64,000 bases of DNA. Source: Pseudomonas sp. DTU12.3. Its GTDB lineage: Bacteria; Pseudomonadota; Gammaproteobacteria; Pseudomonadales; Pseudomonadaceae. The notes beneath the pieces were generated by a model. It worked only from the letters and a program-made list of their open reading frames with translations. It made no database searches and was not told the DNA's origin. Position 1 is the first letter of the stretch. Each line of letters starts with the position of its first letter. Shown one piece after another: positions 41,264 to 51,015 of the stretch. The position numbers were made by a program, and so were the translations under genes. Where the stretch lies: assembly GCF_004124275.1 (NCBI RefSeq), contig NZ_CP027218.1:5589001-5653000 (forward strand). Reading direction: 5' to 3'.

Positions 41264-42727
41264 TTAACGGAACGGCGGCTCGTCGAAGCTGCGCAATTTG
41301 CGCGAGTGCAGCGAGTTGAGTTCGGTGCGCAGCAGGTCCACCGCTTCGATGCCGATCTTCAAGTGCTGGCTGACCGCGCGCTCATAAAAAGCGTTGGCCG
41401 AACCCGGCAGCTTGATTTCACTGTGCAGCGGTTTGTCCGAGACGCACAGCAACGTGCCATACGGCACCCGCAGGCGATAACCCTGCGCGGCAATCGTGCC
41501 GCTTTCCATGTCCACCGCGACCGCGCGGGACAGGTTGATCAGCGGCCGCTCCTGCGCCCAACGCAATTCCCAGTTACGGTCGTCGTAAGTCAGCACGGTA
41601 CCGGTGCGCAGGCGTTTTTTCAGGTCGTCGCCCTTTTCGCCGGTGACATTCGCCGCTGCTTGTTGCAGCGCCATTTGCACTTCGGCCAGCGCCGGGATCG
41701 GAATGTTCGGCGGCACCACGCGGTCAAGAATGCCGTCGCGACGCATGTAGGCGTGGGCCAGCACGTAGTCGCCGATGGTTTGCGACTGACGCAGACCGCC
41801 GCAGTGGCCGATCATCAGCCAGCAATGCGGACGCAGCACGGCCAAGTGGTCGGTGATGTTCTTGGCGTTGGACGGGCCGACGCCGATGTTCACCAATGTC
41901 ACGCCGTGGCCATCGCTGGCCATCAGGTGATACGCCGGCATCTGGTAACGGTGCCAGACCACACCGGCAGCAATCGCCGACGCTTCGCCGTGATCCATGC
42001 CCTTCTCGATGATCACGTTGCCCGGCAAGACCATACGCACGAAACGCGGGTCGCTGCGCAGTTGCTCCAGGCCATGAACGATGAACTGGTCGACGTAGCG
42101 GTGATAGTTGGTCAGCAGAATCCATGGCTGCACATGGCGCCAGTCGCTGCCGGTGTAATGCACCAGACGGCGCAGCGAGAAATCCACCCGCGCGGCGTCG
42201 AACAGCGCCAGCGGCAGCGGATCGGTGTTTTCCCAATCGTAGAGACCGTCGGCGATGCCATCGGTGGCGGCGGACAGGTCGGTACTCGGGAACACCCGCG
42301 CCAGCACCGCAGCGGTGACACCGGAGCCAGCCAGTTCATCGCCCTGCTCGACCACATACGGATACGGAATGTTTTGCTGGCTGACGCCGACTTCGACGGT
42401 CACGGTGAAGTCGTGCATCAGCGGCACAAGTTGTTCGAGCAGGTATTTGCGGAACGCCGCCGGGTGGGTGACGGTGACACTGTAGGTGCCCGGCAATTGC
42501 ACTTTGGCGTAAGCGCGGGTGGTCTGCGGGACTTCGCCCTGGCAATGATAGGTCAGACGCAGTTCGGGATAACGAAACTGAGCACGCTGCGCCGCGTCGG
42601 GCTCGACGCGATCCTTGAGGTAACGCTTGAGCGCCGAGTTCAGCGCACTGGTGGCCCGCTCATGCAGCTCGGCCAGACGATCCACGGCTTGTTCGGCGGT
42701 TTGAACAACAATAAACGCTTCGGTCAC
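41264..42727 (-). CDS. amn: AMP nucleosidase
   Basis: Hydrolyses AMP to adenine and ribose 5-phosphate. 487 residues from the GTG at 42727, chosen because AGGAAG lies 7 bases upstream; an ATG at 42763 would add 12 residues. It has the N-terminal AMP nucleosidase domain and a C-terminal nucleoside phosphorylase fold with NIGVGPSNAKNITDHLAVLR, MIGHCGG and the AVDMESGTIAAQGYR active-site loop. Same place as amn in P. aeruginosa, as I recall. Confidence 0.94.
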   Translation of the reverse strand: MTEAFIVVQTAEQAVDRLAELHERATSALNSALKRYLKDRVEPDAAQRAQFRYPELRLTYHCQGEVPQTTRAYAKVQLPGTYSVTVTHPAAFRKYLLEQLVPLMHDFTVTVEVGVSQQNIPYPYVVEQGDELAGSGVTAAVLARVFPSTDLSAATDGIADGLYDWENTDPLPLALFDAARVDFSLRRLVHYTGSDWRHVQPWILLTNYHRYVDQFIVHGLEQLRSDPRFVRMVLPGNVIIEKGMDHGEASAIAAGVVWHRYQMPAYHLMASDGHGVTLVNIGVGPSNAKNITDHLAVLRPHCWLMIGHCGGLRQSQTIGDYVLAHAYMRRDGILDRVVPPNIPIPALAEVQMALQQAAANVTGEKGDDLKKRLRTGTVLTYDDRNWELRWAQERPLINLSRAVAVDMESGTIAAQGYRLRVPYGTLLCVSDKPLHSEIKLPGSANAFYERAVSQHLKIGIEAVDLLRTELNSLHSRKLRSFDEPPFR

Positions 42728-42833
42728 GATCAGCTTCCTGTGTTCTGACTTGCAGAGCTTCATCTTGCCTGCATCGTGGCGTCACGGGAACAGTGGCATG
42801 TTGGCAACCGCACAATATAAGCGCCACTACGCT

Positions 42834-42924
42834 CCCTGTAGGAGCTGCCGCAGGCTGCGATCTTTTGATCTTGTTTTTAAAAGATCAGATCAAAAGATCG
42901 CAGCCTGCGGCAGCTCCTACAGGG
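42834..42924. repeat. REPIN, family A
   Basis: CCCTGTAGGAGCTGCCGCAG at 42834 and complement ending CTCCTACAGGG at 42924. It lies between amn and the aidB-like gene. Confidence 0.88.
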
Positions 42925-42935
42925 GAATTGTGTGA

Positions 42936-44585
42936 TTAGTAACCTTGGGGGGTTGAGCGGGTGACGAGGGCTTCGACGTCCACACCGCGTGGCAAGGCGC
43001 CGTAGACCCGGCCGCCAGCGCTCAGGCGGCTGGCGATGAAGGCGTCGCTGACCGTTGAATTTCCGGCCTCCAATAAAAGCTTGGCCTGCAAACCGAGCGC
43101 GATGTCTTCGGTCAGTTGCCGCGCCCGGTATTGAATGTCGCTGGTGTCCTTGAACTGCGCCTGCAACTGCTGAATATGCGCGGCCAGGCGTTTGTCGCCA
43201 TGGCCATCGCCGAGTTCGCTGAACAACACATCGAGCACACCCGGTTCTTTCGACAGCGCCCTCAGCACATCCAGGCATTGCACATTCCCCGAGCCTTCCC
43301 ACGTCGAGTTCACCGGCGCCTCGCGATACAGACGCGGCAGGATGCTTTCCTCGACATACCCGGCGCCGCCCATGCATTCCGCCGCTTCGTTGATCATCGC
43401 CGGCGCACGCTTGCAGATCCAGTACTTGCCCACCGCTGTTACCAACCGGGCGAATTGCGCTTCGTGACGATCATCCAGATGATCCAGCGCTTTGCCCATG
43501 CGCAAACTCAGGGCCAGCGCGGCTTCGCTTTCCAGCGCCAGATCGGCGAGGACGTTCTGCATCAACGGCTGTTCACTGAGCAGTTTGCCGCCGACCTTTC
43601 GGTGCGCGCAGTGGTGACTGGCCTGGGTCAGCGCCTGACGCATCAGCGCGCTGGAGCCGACCATGCAATCGAAACGGGTCATCGCGACCATTTCGATAAT
43701 GGTCGGCACACCGCGCCCTTCTTCGCCGACCATCCACGCCAGCGCGCCACGGAATTCCACTTCGCTGGAGGCGTTGGACTGGTTGCCGAGTTTGTTTTTC
43801 AGACGCTGGATGTAGAACTGATTGCGCGTGTCGTCCGGGCGATGGCGTGGCAGCAGGAAACAACTCAAACCCTTGTCGGTCTGCGCCAGCGTCAGGAAGG
43901 CATCGCACATCGGCGCCGAGCAAAACCACTTGTGCCCGACCAGTTCATAGGCCTGGCCCGGACCGCTGGCACCGACCGGATAGGCCTTGGTGGTGTTGGC
44001 GCGCACGTCGGTGCCGCCCTGTTTCTCGGTCATGGCCATGCCGATGGTCACACCGGCCTTGTGGGCCATGCCGACGTTGCGCGGGTCGTATTGGGTGGCG
44101 AGAACTTTCGGTAGCCACTGCTCAGCGAGGTTCGGCTGCAAGCGCAAGGCCGGCACGCTGGCAAACGTCATGGTCAATGGGCAGCCGCTACCGGCCTCGG
44201 CCTGGCTGTGCAGATAACTCATCGAGGCGCGGGCGACGTGAGCGCCGTCCTGCGGATGGGTCCATGGCAGCGAGGTCAGGCCATGCTCGATCGCCGTGCG
44301 CATCAGCTCATGATAGGCCGGATGAAATTCCACCAGATCGATGCGATGACCGTAACGGTCATGGCTGGCAAACGTTGGTTTGTTCTGATTGGCGAGGAAC
44401 CCGGCCTCCATCAGCGGGCCGCCCGCGAGCGCGCCGTAGGCATCGATCCGCGTCTCGGCCCAACCGGCACCAAAGCGCCGCGACCATTCCTGCAACGGTA
44501 AGTCGATGCGGTACAGGTTGGTGCCGTCCAGCGACGGTGGCTGGTTGGTGACTTCGTGGGTTTCGGCAAACTGATGCAGGTTCAT
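42936..44585 (-). CDS. aidB: AidB-like acyl-CoA dehydrogenase-fold flavoprotein
   Basis: A 549-residue acyl-CoA dehydrogenase-fold protein of the AidB/isovaleryl-CoA-dehydrogenase-like branch, longer than catabolic ones. FAD contacts in MAMTEKQGGTDVRANTT and HKWFCSAPMCDAFL; the C-terminal region has AAECMGGAGYVEESILPRLYREAPVNSTWEGSGNV. E. coli AidB binds DNA and limits alkylation damage; the role here is inferred. AAGGAG precedes the ATG at 44585. Same neighbourhood as in P. aeruginosa. Confidence 0.9.
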   Translation of the reverse strand: MNLHQFAETHEVTNQPPSLDGTNLYRIDLPLQEWSRRFGAGWAETRIDAYGALAGGPLMEAGFLANQNKPTFASHDRYGHRIDLVEFHPAYHELMRTAIEHGLTSLPWTHPQDGAHVARASMSYLHSQAEAGSGCPLTMTFASVPALRLQPNLAEQWLPKVLATQYDPRNVGMAHKAGVTIGMAMTEKQGGTDVRANTTKAYPVGASGPGQAYELVGHKWFCSAPMCDAFLTLAQTDKGLSCFLLPRHRPDDTRNQFYIQRLKNKLGNQSNASSEVEFRGALAWMVGEEGRGVPTIIEMVAMTRFDCMVGSSALMRQALTQASHHCAHRKVGGKLLSEQPLMQNVLADLALESEAALALSLRMGKALDHLDDRHEAQFARLVTAVGKYWICKRAPAMINEAAECMGGAGYVEESILPRLYREAPVNSTWEGSGNVQCLDVLRALSKEPGVLDVLFSELGDGHGDKRLAAHIQQLQAQFKDTSDIQYRARQLTEDIALGLQAKLLLEAGNSTVSDAFIASRLSAGGRVYGALPRGVDVEALVTRSTPQGY

Positions 44586-44681
44586 GACGGGCTCCTTTGC
44601 TCAACCAAGGCATCCAGTTAAGCACCGCGCCGAGACCCGACAAAGTGTCATACACGCCGAATTTGCGGCGCTTTTACCCTA

Positions 44682-47036
44682 TCAACAACACAACACACGG
44701 CGCTCCAGCGCGGACTGCAAGTCTTCGAATTTCACCGGTTTGTTCAGGTAGTCGATCGCCGCACCGGTTGTGCAAAGCTCGCGATCAGCGTTCAGCGCCA
44801 GCATGAACACCGGCAGGTGGGCGCATCCCGGCAACGCATGAATCTGGCAGCACAACGACGCGCCTTCATGACTCGGCAACTGGCAATCGACCAGCACCGC
44901 ATCCACCGTTTCACGTTGCAGGCATTCGAGCGCCGCCGCACCGTTGTCGGCCGTGCGCACGCGAAAGCCGAGCTTGAGCAACATGCCGCGCATCACCAGT
45001 TGGTTGACGCTGCTGTCGTCCACCAACAACACCGTGCAATCCTGCGGCGCGCGCACGCAATCGCGGGAAGTCTGGGCAATTTGCATAGCCTCGACCACCG
45101 GCAAGGCGAACTCGACATCGAGCTGGAAGCGACTACCGCGCCCGGGTTCCGAGCGATGGGTGAGCTTGCCGCCCAGTAACTCCACCAACTGCCGACAGAT
45201 CGCCAGACCGACGCCCAACCCGCCGTACTCGCGAGTCATCGAACCGTCAAGCTGGAAGAAGCGCTGGTACATTGTCGCCTCGCCCAGATCGGTGAAACCG
45301 ATGCCGGTATCGATCACCGCAAAGGACAACGCCAGACGATTGTCCGTCGACGGTTTGCCGGTGACGCGCAACGCCAGACCACCGACGCGGGTGAACTTGA
45401 TCGCGTTATCCAGCAGGCATTCCAGGCATTGTGCGAGTTTGGCGCTGTCGCCGTGCAGGCGGTCCGGCAGGGTCGGCAGCACATCTACCTTGAAGTCCAG
45501 CGACTTGCTCGAGGCATTGCCATCGAACTGCACGCGCAGCGCCTCGACCACGGCGCGCAGGCTGAAGCTGCCCGGCGCGGCCTTGAGCTTGCCGGCCTGC
45601 AATTCGGTGAGGGTGAGGATGCCGTTGACCATGCGCATCATGTCGCGGGCGGAACCGGCGGCGGTCTGTTGGTATTGCTCAAGCTCCGGATCCATCTCGA
45701 CGGTCTGCATCAGCTCCAGCGAACCGATCACACCGTTCATCGGCGTGCGCAGTTCGTGGGTCAGGGTCGCCAGAAACTCGTCCTTGAGCTTGTTGCTGTG
45801 GGCCAGTTGCTGGTTGAGCACTTCGAGTTTCTGCCCGGCGTCGTACAGCGTCTGCGCTTGCTGTTCGCGCATCGCGTTGATGCGATCGGCCAGCGCCAGC
45901 GACAGCAACGCCACTTCGATGGCCGAACCGATCTGGCTGGCGTACATGGTCAGGAACACGTTCGGCAGCAGGCCGAGCACCATCAGCGTGTTGACGATGC
46001 CGCCGAGCAGAAACGCCGACCAGGCGATGATGAAGTACCGCGCCACGCGCAAACCGCGCCACCAGGCCAGAATCCCTGCGGCAAAAATCACCACGGTGAA
46101 GGTCAGTGCCAGCGTCGTCGCCAAGCGCAGGGCCAGCGCGTAACTGGTCATCAGCGACAGGCCGATGACCAGCGCACCGAATGCAATCAGGCCGATCAGC
46201 AAACGGTCGAGCCAGCGGCTGTGGTTTTTGGTCTGCAGGAAGCTGCGGGCGAACTGGCTGCCGAACAGGCCGGCGCAACCAATGAAAAACGGTGTGGCGG
46301 CGTTGGCCCACCACGGATTGTTCGGCCAGAAATACTCGACCGCCGCGCCATTCACCGACAGTTGATAGAGGCCGAACGAGGCAATGTAGAAGATGTAATA
46401 GAGGTAACTGGTGTCGCGCACGCTCAGATAGATGAACAGGTTGTAGACCACCATCCCGAGCAGTACGCCATAAATGATGCCCAGCACATACAGGCGCACC
46501 GGCTGGTCTTCGAGGTAGGCGGTGCTCGACCACAACGTCACCGGGGCCTGGATCGAACCTTCGCTGGCCAGTCGCAAGTACACGGTTTGCTGTTGATCCG
46601 GTTCGAAGGCGAGGTCGAACAGGTAGTTGTTCTGGCGGATTTCGCGGCTGGCGAACGGCCAGGCGTCACCGGTCTGGCGGACGAGGCGATAGTTGCCAGC
46701 GGCATCGGCGAGGTACAGGTCGAGATGATCGAGCGGTGGATACGCCAGTTCCAGCAACCAGGTGCGTTGGGCGGCAGGATTGCTCGGGCGATAGTGCAGG
46801 TCGATTTTCAGCCAGAACGCCGAGCGCGAGTAACCGGCGTTGAGCGTGGCTTTATCGTGAGGTTTGAAATTGCCGGCGGCAGCTTGCGCGCGAACATCGG
46901 CAATGTTCGCCTGACCGCTCGGGTCTTCGAACACTTGCAGCGACCGGCCCAGAGGGAGGCTCTGGGTAAATTCGTCGAATTCGACGGCGCTCGCCATGAG
47001 GGGCAAGCAGAACAGCAACATCAGCAAATAGCGCAT
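44682..47036 (-). CDS. ladS: hybrid sensor kinase LadS
   Basis: A 784-residue membrane sensor: signal peptide (to about 18), periplasmic 7TMR-DISM extracellular domain (about 25-165), seven transmembrane helices (about 180-385), HisKA with HELRTPMNG (His427), a HATPase domain with DNAIKFTRVG, DTGIGF and GLGVGLAICRQL, and one receiver domain (LLVDDSSVNQ; phospho-acceptor Asp717 in VLVDCQLP). Domain order, length and position next to thiD all fit LadS, which in P. aeruginosa feeds the Gac/Rsm cascade controlling biofilm and secretion. Confidence 0.9.
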   Translation of the reverse strand: MRYLLMLLFCLPLMASAVEFDEFTQSLPLGRSLQVFEDPSGQANIADVRAQAAAGNFKPHDKATLNAGYSRSAFWLKIDLHYRPSNPAAQRTWLLELAYPPLDHLDLYLADAAGNYRLVRQTGDAWPFASREIRQNNYLFDLAFEPDQQQTVYLRLASEGSIQAPVTLWSSTAYLEDQPVRLYVLGIIYGVLLGMVVYNLFIYLSVRDTSYLYYIFYIASFGLYQLSVNGAAVEYFWPNNPWWANAATPFFIGCAGLFGSQFARSFLQTKNHSRWLDRLLIGLIAFGALVIGLSLMTSYALALRLATTLALTFTVVIFAAGILAWWRGLRVARYFIIAWSAFLLGGIVNTLMVLGLLPNVFLTMYASQIGSAIEVALLSLALADRINAMREQQAQTLYDAGQKLEVLNQQLAHSNKLKDEFLATLTHELRTPMNGVIGSLELMQTVEMDPELEQYQQTAAGSARDMMRMVNGILTLTELQAGKLKAAPGSFSLRAVVEALRVQFDGNASSKSLDFKVDVLPTLPDRLHGDSAKLAQCLECLLDNAIKFTRVGGLALRVTGKPSTDNRLALSFAVIDTGIGFTDLGEATMYQRFFQLDGSMTREYGGLGVGLAICRQLVELLGGKLTHRSEPGRGSRFQLDVEFALPVVEAMQIAQTSRDCVRAPQDCTVLLVDDSSVNQLVMRGMLLKLGFRVRTADNGAAALECLQRETVDAVLVDCQLPSHEGASLCCQIHALPGCAHLPVFMLALNADRELCTTGAAIDYLNKPVKFEDLQSALERRVLCC

Positions 47037-47247
47037 TGAAGCCCCAGCGTGGCTCGTCCGGTTGTGTCAGGAAGCCCCCCATTCCTTTTGAGTAGACGTA
47101 AAACCGGTATTACCTGTTATTGGTTTGGATCCAGACTAGCATAGCCGTTGATGGCCATTGAGCACCATTGAAATTTTTCCTACAAAGGCTCTAGAACGGG
47201 CGTTCCAGAGCAAAGCAGCGGGCTAGAGCTGTTGGGTTGGTCAGGTG

Positions 47248-47331
47248 GATCAAAAGATCGCAGCCTGCGGCAGCTCCTACATTGATCTGGAGTTTCCTGT
47301 AGGAGCTGCCGCAGGCTGCGATCTTTTGATC
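47248..47331. repeat. REPIN, family A
   Basis: GATCAAAAGATCGCAGCCTG at 47248 and its complement ending ATCTTTTGATC at 47331. It lies in the ladS/thiD divergent region, 52 bases before the thiD start, so it must fall in or near the thiD leader. Confidence 0.88.
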
Positions 47332-47383
47332 TTGCTCTACCGCCCACACCCGAAAATCAGCTTTGGTGGTAAGCTCGCGCACC

Positions 47384-48181
47384 ATGAATATCTACAGCTC
47401 CCGCCCCGTTGTCCTCTGTCTCTCCGGCCACGACCCAAGTGGTGGCGCCGGCTTGCAGGCAGATATCGAAGCCCTGCTCGCGCAGGGTTGCCATGCGGCT
47501 CCGGCCGTCACCGCCCTGACCGTGCAAGACACCGTCAACGTCACTGACTTCCGCGTCCTCGACCGTGAGTGGGTATTGGCTCAAGCCAATGCCGTGCTCA
47601 ACGACTCCGAAGTCGCGGCGGTCAAACTGGGCATGCTCGGTTCGCTGGAAATGGTCGACACCGTTGTCGAACTGCTCTCGGCGCACCCGCACTTGCCAGT
47701 GGTCTGCGACCCGGTGCTGCGCGCCGGTGGCGGCGGTCGCCTGGGCAAGGACGAGGTCGGCTATGCGATGCGCGAGCGTCTACTGCCGCTGTCGATCATT
47801 GCCACGCCTAACCTTCCTGAAGCGCGCATCCTCGCCGAACTGCCCGAAGGCACGGCGGATGAGTGCGCTGAAAAACTCCTGCCGTTCGTCAAAAACCTGC
47901 TGATCACCGGCGGCCACGGCGACGAAACTGAAATCCACAACCGCGTGTACAGCCGCGATGGCCTGCGTGAAACCTTTGTCTGCCAGCGTCTGCCGGGCAG
48001 CTATCACGGTTCCGGCTGCACCTTGGCCAGCGCCCTCGCCGGCCGGCTGGCCCAAGGCGAACACCTGGCCAGCGCCGTACGCAGCGCACTGGATTACACC
48101 TGGCGCACCCTTCGCGATGCCGAACAGCTGGGCAAAGGCCAGTTCGTCCCGCGTCGCTTGCCGCTGGATTTCTGCTCGTAA
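47384..48181 (+). CDS. thiD: hydroxymethylpyrimidine/phosphomethylpyrimidine kinase
   Basis: Phosphorylates HMP and HMP-P for thiamine synthesis. 265 residues, with LCLSGHDPSGGAGLQADIE at the N-terminus, VKLGMLGS, VVCDPVLRAGGGG, ATPNLPEARIL and the catalytic GSYHGSGCTLASALA. ATG at 47384; no obvious strong binding site. Followed by thiE at 18 bases. I see no TPP riboswitch upstream. Confidence 0.95.
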   Translation: MNIYSSRPVVLCLSGHDPSGGAGLQADIEALLAQGCHAAPAVTALTVQDTVNVTDFRVLDREWVLAQANAVLNDSEVAAVKLGMLGSLEMVDTVVELLSAHPHLPVVCDPVLRAGGGGRLGKDEVGYAMRERLLPLSIIATPNLPEARILAELPEGTADECAEKLLPFVKNLLITGGHGDETEIHNRVYSRDGLRETFVCQRLPGSYHGSGCTLASALAGRLAQGEHLASAVRSALDYTWRTLRDAEQLGKGQFVPRRLPLDFCS

Positions 48182-48199
48182 CGTCGTGAGGTCTGCCCG

Positions 48200-48823
48200 A
48201 TGAAACTACGTGGCCTGTATGCCATTACCGACAGCGAATTGCTGGCCGGCAAGTTTCTGTCTTATGTGGAGGCGGCGCTGGAAGGCGGCGTCACCCTGCT
48301 GCAATACCGCGACAAGAGCAGCGACGAGGCCCGCCGTCTGCGCGAGGCCGAAGCGTTGCGCGATCTTTGCGAGCGCTACAAAACGCAACTGATCATCAAC
48401 GATGACGCAGAACTGGCGGCGCGCCTCAACGTCGGTGTGCACCTCGGTCAGACCGACGGCCCGTTGTCGCCGACCCGCGCCCTGCTCGGTTCGAAAGCAA
48501 TCATCGGTTCGACCTGCCACGCGCAAATCGCGCTGGCCGAACAAGCCGCCAAAGAAGGCGCGAGCTACGTCGCCTTCGGTCGCTTCTTCAATTCCAATAC
48601 CAAGCCCGGCGCGCCGACCTGCAGCCTCGATCTGCTCGACGAAGCCAAGCGCACGCTGCACCTGCCGGTCTGCGCGATTGGCGGCATCAGCCTCGACAAC
48701 GCCGCGCCGCTGGTGGCCCACGGGGTCGACCTGCTCGCCGTGGTTCACGGTTTGTTCGGTGCCGAGAGCACTGCCGAAGTGACCCGCCGCGCCCGCGCAT
48801 TCAACGAATTGTTCAAATCCTGA
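48200..48823 (+). CDS. thiE: thiamine-phosphate synthase
   Basis: Joins HMP-PP and thiazole phosphate to thiamine phosphate. A 207-residue TIM barrel with LYAITDSELL, LLQYRDKSS, IINDDAELAARLNVGVHLGQTD, IGSTCHAQ, YVAFGRFFNSNTKPGAP and CAIGGISLDNAAPLV. GAGG precedes the ATG. Runs between thiD and hemL with short gaps. Confidence 0.96.
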   Translation: MKLRGLYAITDSELLAGKFLSYVEAALEGGVTLLQYRDKSSDEARRLREAEALRDLCERYKTQLIINDDAELAARLNVGVHLGQTDGPLSPTRALLGSKAIIGSTCHAQIALAEQAAKEGASYVAFGRFFNSNTKPGAPTCSLDLLDEAKRTLHLPVCAIGGISLDNAAPLVAHGVDLLAVVHGLFGAESTAEVTRRARAFNELFKS

Positions 48824-48840
48824 AGATTGAGAGCCCGATC

Positions 48841-50124
48841 ATGTCTCGTTCCGAAACCCTGTTTGCCAACGCCCAGAAACACATTCCCGGTGGCGTCAAC
48901 TCGCCAGTTCGCGCGTTCAAGAGCGTTGGCGGCACGCCACTGTTCTTCAAACACGCTGAAGGCGCTTACGTTACTGACGAAGACGACAAGCGTTATGTCG
49001 ATTACGTCGGTTCGTGGGGCCCGATGATCCTCGGCCACGGCCATCCGGACGTGCTCGATGCGGTGCGCAATCAGCTGCAACACGGCTTGTCGTACGGCGC
49101 GCCGACCGCGATGGAAACCGAGATGGCCGATCTGGTCTGCTCGCTGGTGCCGTCGATGGACATGGTGCGCATGGTCAGCTCCGGCACCGAAGCGACCATG
49201 AGCGCGATCCGTCTGGCCCGTGGCTACACCGGCCGCGACAGCATCATCAAGTTCGAAGGTTGCTACCACGGTCACTCCGACAGCCTGCTGGTCAAGGCCG
49301 GTTCCGGCGCACTGACCCAAGGCGTACCGAGTTCGGCCGGTGTGCCGGCAGCGTTCGCCAAACACACCCTGACCCTGCCGTTCAACGACATCGCCGCGGT
49401 TGAGCAGATGCTCGCCGAAGTTGGCGAGGAAGTGGCGTGCATCATCGTCGAGCCGGTGGCCGGCAACATGAACTGCGTACCGCCAGCGCCCGGTTTCCTC
49501 GAAGGCCTGCGCTCGCTGTGCGACAAACATGGCGTGGTGCTGATTTTCGACGAAGTGATGACCGGTTTCCGCGTCGCCCTCGGCGGTGCTCAGGCGTACT
49601 ACGGGGTCAATCCTGACCTGACCACCTTCGGCAAGATCATCGGCGGCGGCATGCCGGTCGGCTGCTTCGGCGGCAAGCGTGCAATCATGGAGCGCATCGC
49701 GCCGCTGGGCCCGGTATATCAGGCCGGCACGCTGTCGGGTAATCCGTTGGCCATGGCCGCCGGTTTGACCACGTTGCGTTTGATCAGCCGTCCGGGTTTC
49801 CACGCCGAGCTGACCGACTACACCACGCGTCTGCTCGACGGCCTGCAACAACGCGCCGACGCTGCGGGCATTCCGTTCGTGACCACCCAGGCGGGCGGCA
49901 TGTTCGGTCTGTACTTCAGCGGCGCCGACGACATCGTCACTTTTGAAGACGTAATGGCCAGCGACGCGGCACTGTTCGGTCGTTTCTTCCACTTGATGCT
50001 GGAAGGTGGCGTGTACTTGGCACCGAGCGCGTTCGAAGCCGGTTTCACCTCGATCGCTCACGGCGAAGCCGAGTTGCAACTGACGCTGGATGCCGCCGAG
50101 CGCGCATTCGCGGCATTGAAGTAA
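48841..50124 (+). CDS. hemL: glutamate-1-semialdehyde 2,1-aminomutase
   Basis: PLP enzyme converting glutamate-1-semialdehyde to 5-aminolevulinate in the C5 heme pathway. 427 residues; NSPVRAFKSVGGTP, SSGTEATMSAIRLARG, VLIFDEVMTGFRV and the PLP lysine in TTFGKIIGGGMPVG (Lys265). GAGAG stands before the ATG. It is 17 bases after thiE and followed by a terminator hairpin. Confidence 0.96.
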   Translation: MSRSETLFANAQKHIPGGVNSPVRAFKSVGGTPLFFKHAEGAYVTDEDDKRYVDYVGSWGPMILGHGHPDVLDAVRNQLQHGLSYGAPTAMETEMADLVCSLVPSMDMVRMVSSGTEATMSAIRLARGYTGRDSIIKFEGCYHGHSDSLLVKAGSGALTQGVPSSAGVPAAFAKHTLTLPFNDIAAVEQMLAEVGEEVACIIVEPVAGNMNCVPPAPGFLEGLRSLCDKHGVVLIFDEVMTGFRVALGGAQAYYGVNPDLTTFGKIIGGGMPVGCFGGKRAIMERIAPLGPVYQAGTLSGNPLAMAAGLTTLRLISRPGFHAELTDYTTRLLDGLQQRADAAGIPFVTTQAGGMFGLYFSGADDIVTFEDVMASDAALFGRFFHLMLEGGVYLAPSAFEAGFTSIAHGEAELQLTLDAAERAFAALK

Positions 50125-50134
50125 TCGCCGTAGC

Positions 50135-50166
50135 GCTGACGTTGGCTATTGCCAGCGTCAGCTTTC
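50135..50166 (+). terminator. intrinsic terminator after hemL
   Basis: GCTGACGTTGGC (50135-50146) pairs with GCCAGCGTCAGC (50151-50162) over 12 bases including one wobble, loop TATT, followed by TTTC. It starts 10 bases after the hemL stop. Confidence 0.6.
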
Positions 50167-50348
50167 ACCTACAACCGTACGGTTTTTCCGACGCTCTGCC
50201 AAAAATCCCTCATAAAGTGGGCGATATATTCCCCGCGCAGCAGAAAAACGAGTAAAGACTTTGTAAGGTTGGCCCTGCTTATTTCATAATGCGCGCTTAT
50301 TGGATCCCTCGATGGGTCCGCGTGCCCTTCAGAGGTAAGTCGATTCCC

Positions 50349-50903
50349 ATGAACCGCACCGGCCGCACCCTTGCCTTGGGCTGCCTGTTGCTCCTTCAGC
50401 CCCTGCTCGCGCATGCACAAGCAGGCGGCAACTCGTTGTTGATCCCGGCGATGGGTCGTTGCACCCTCAATACTCAGCCGCAAGACGTCACGCAGGCACT
50501 GGCCGCCTGCCAGAAAGCGGCGGACGAAGGGGATGCGCAAGCGCAATTCGAGTTGGGTGAGTTCTACTACGACGGCAAGAATGCGCCGCGCGACCTCAAT
50601 CAAGCCCTGAGCTATTTCGAAAAAGCCTCGTTGCAAGGCCACGCTCAGGCGCAATTCAAACTGGGCACCATGTTCTTCCACGGTGAAGGCGTGCAGGCCA
50701 ACAATATTCAGGCGTACATCGTTTTGAAAATGGCTGCGGTCAACGGTGCCGAAGATGCGCTGGACACGGCCGACGAAGTTTCTGAAAAGATGTCCCGCGA
50801 AGACCTCGAGACTGCCACGCAGGTGCTCGGGCAAATTTTCCGTAAATACCTGATGGAACTGCAGAGCGCCGATGGGCGTACACCGTTCTCGCCCCTACCT
50901 TAA
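50349..50903 (+). CDS. secreted Sel1-like repeat protein
   Basis: A 184-residue protein with a signal peptide (cleavage near LLAHA/QAGG) and two to three Sel1/TPR-like repeats: GDAQAQFELGEFYYDGKNAP, then GHAQAQFKLGTMFFHGEGVQ. AGAGG precedes the ATG at 50349. Such repeats bind peptides or proteins, here in the periplasm or envelope. Partner unknown. Confidence 0.85.
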   Translation: MNRTGRTLALGCLLLLQPLLAHAQAGGNSLLIPAMGRCTLNTQPQDVTQALAACQKAADEGDAQAQFELGEFYYDGKNAPRDLNQALSYFEKASLQGHAQAQFKLGTMFFHGEGVQANNIQAYIVLKMAAVNGAEDALDTADEVSEKMSREDLETATQVLGQIFRKYLMELQSADGRTPFSPLP

Positions 50904-50924
50904 ATTCTGCGCAGATTTTTCTGG

Positions 50925-50998
50925 CCTCTTCGCGAGCAGGCTCGCTCCCACATTGGAATGCATTTATCTGTGGGAGCGAGCCTGCTCGCGAATAGAGG
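50925..50998. repeat. REPIN, family B, short
   Basis: CCTCTTCGCGAGCAGGCTCG at 50925 and complement to about 50998, with the CTCCCACA and TGTGGGAG tips facing each other across about 16 bases. Between the convergent Sel1 and DUF1820 genes. Confidence 0.87.
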
Positions 50999-51015
50999 CG
51001 ACTCGGTTTTAAGGC

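Noticed and set aside
45429..47039. Plus-strand open frame of 536 codons opposite ladS
   Set aside because: Antisense shadow; the kinase domains read clearly on the minus strand.
47100..47383. TPP riboswitch before thiD
   Set aside because: No conserved TPP-box pattern is visible; the region holds a REPIN.
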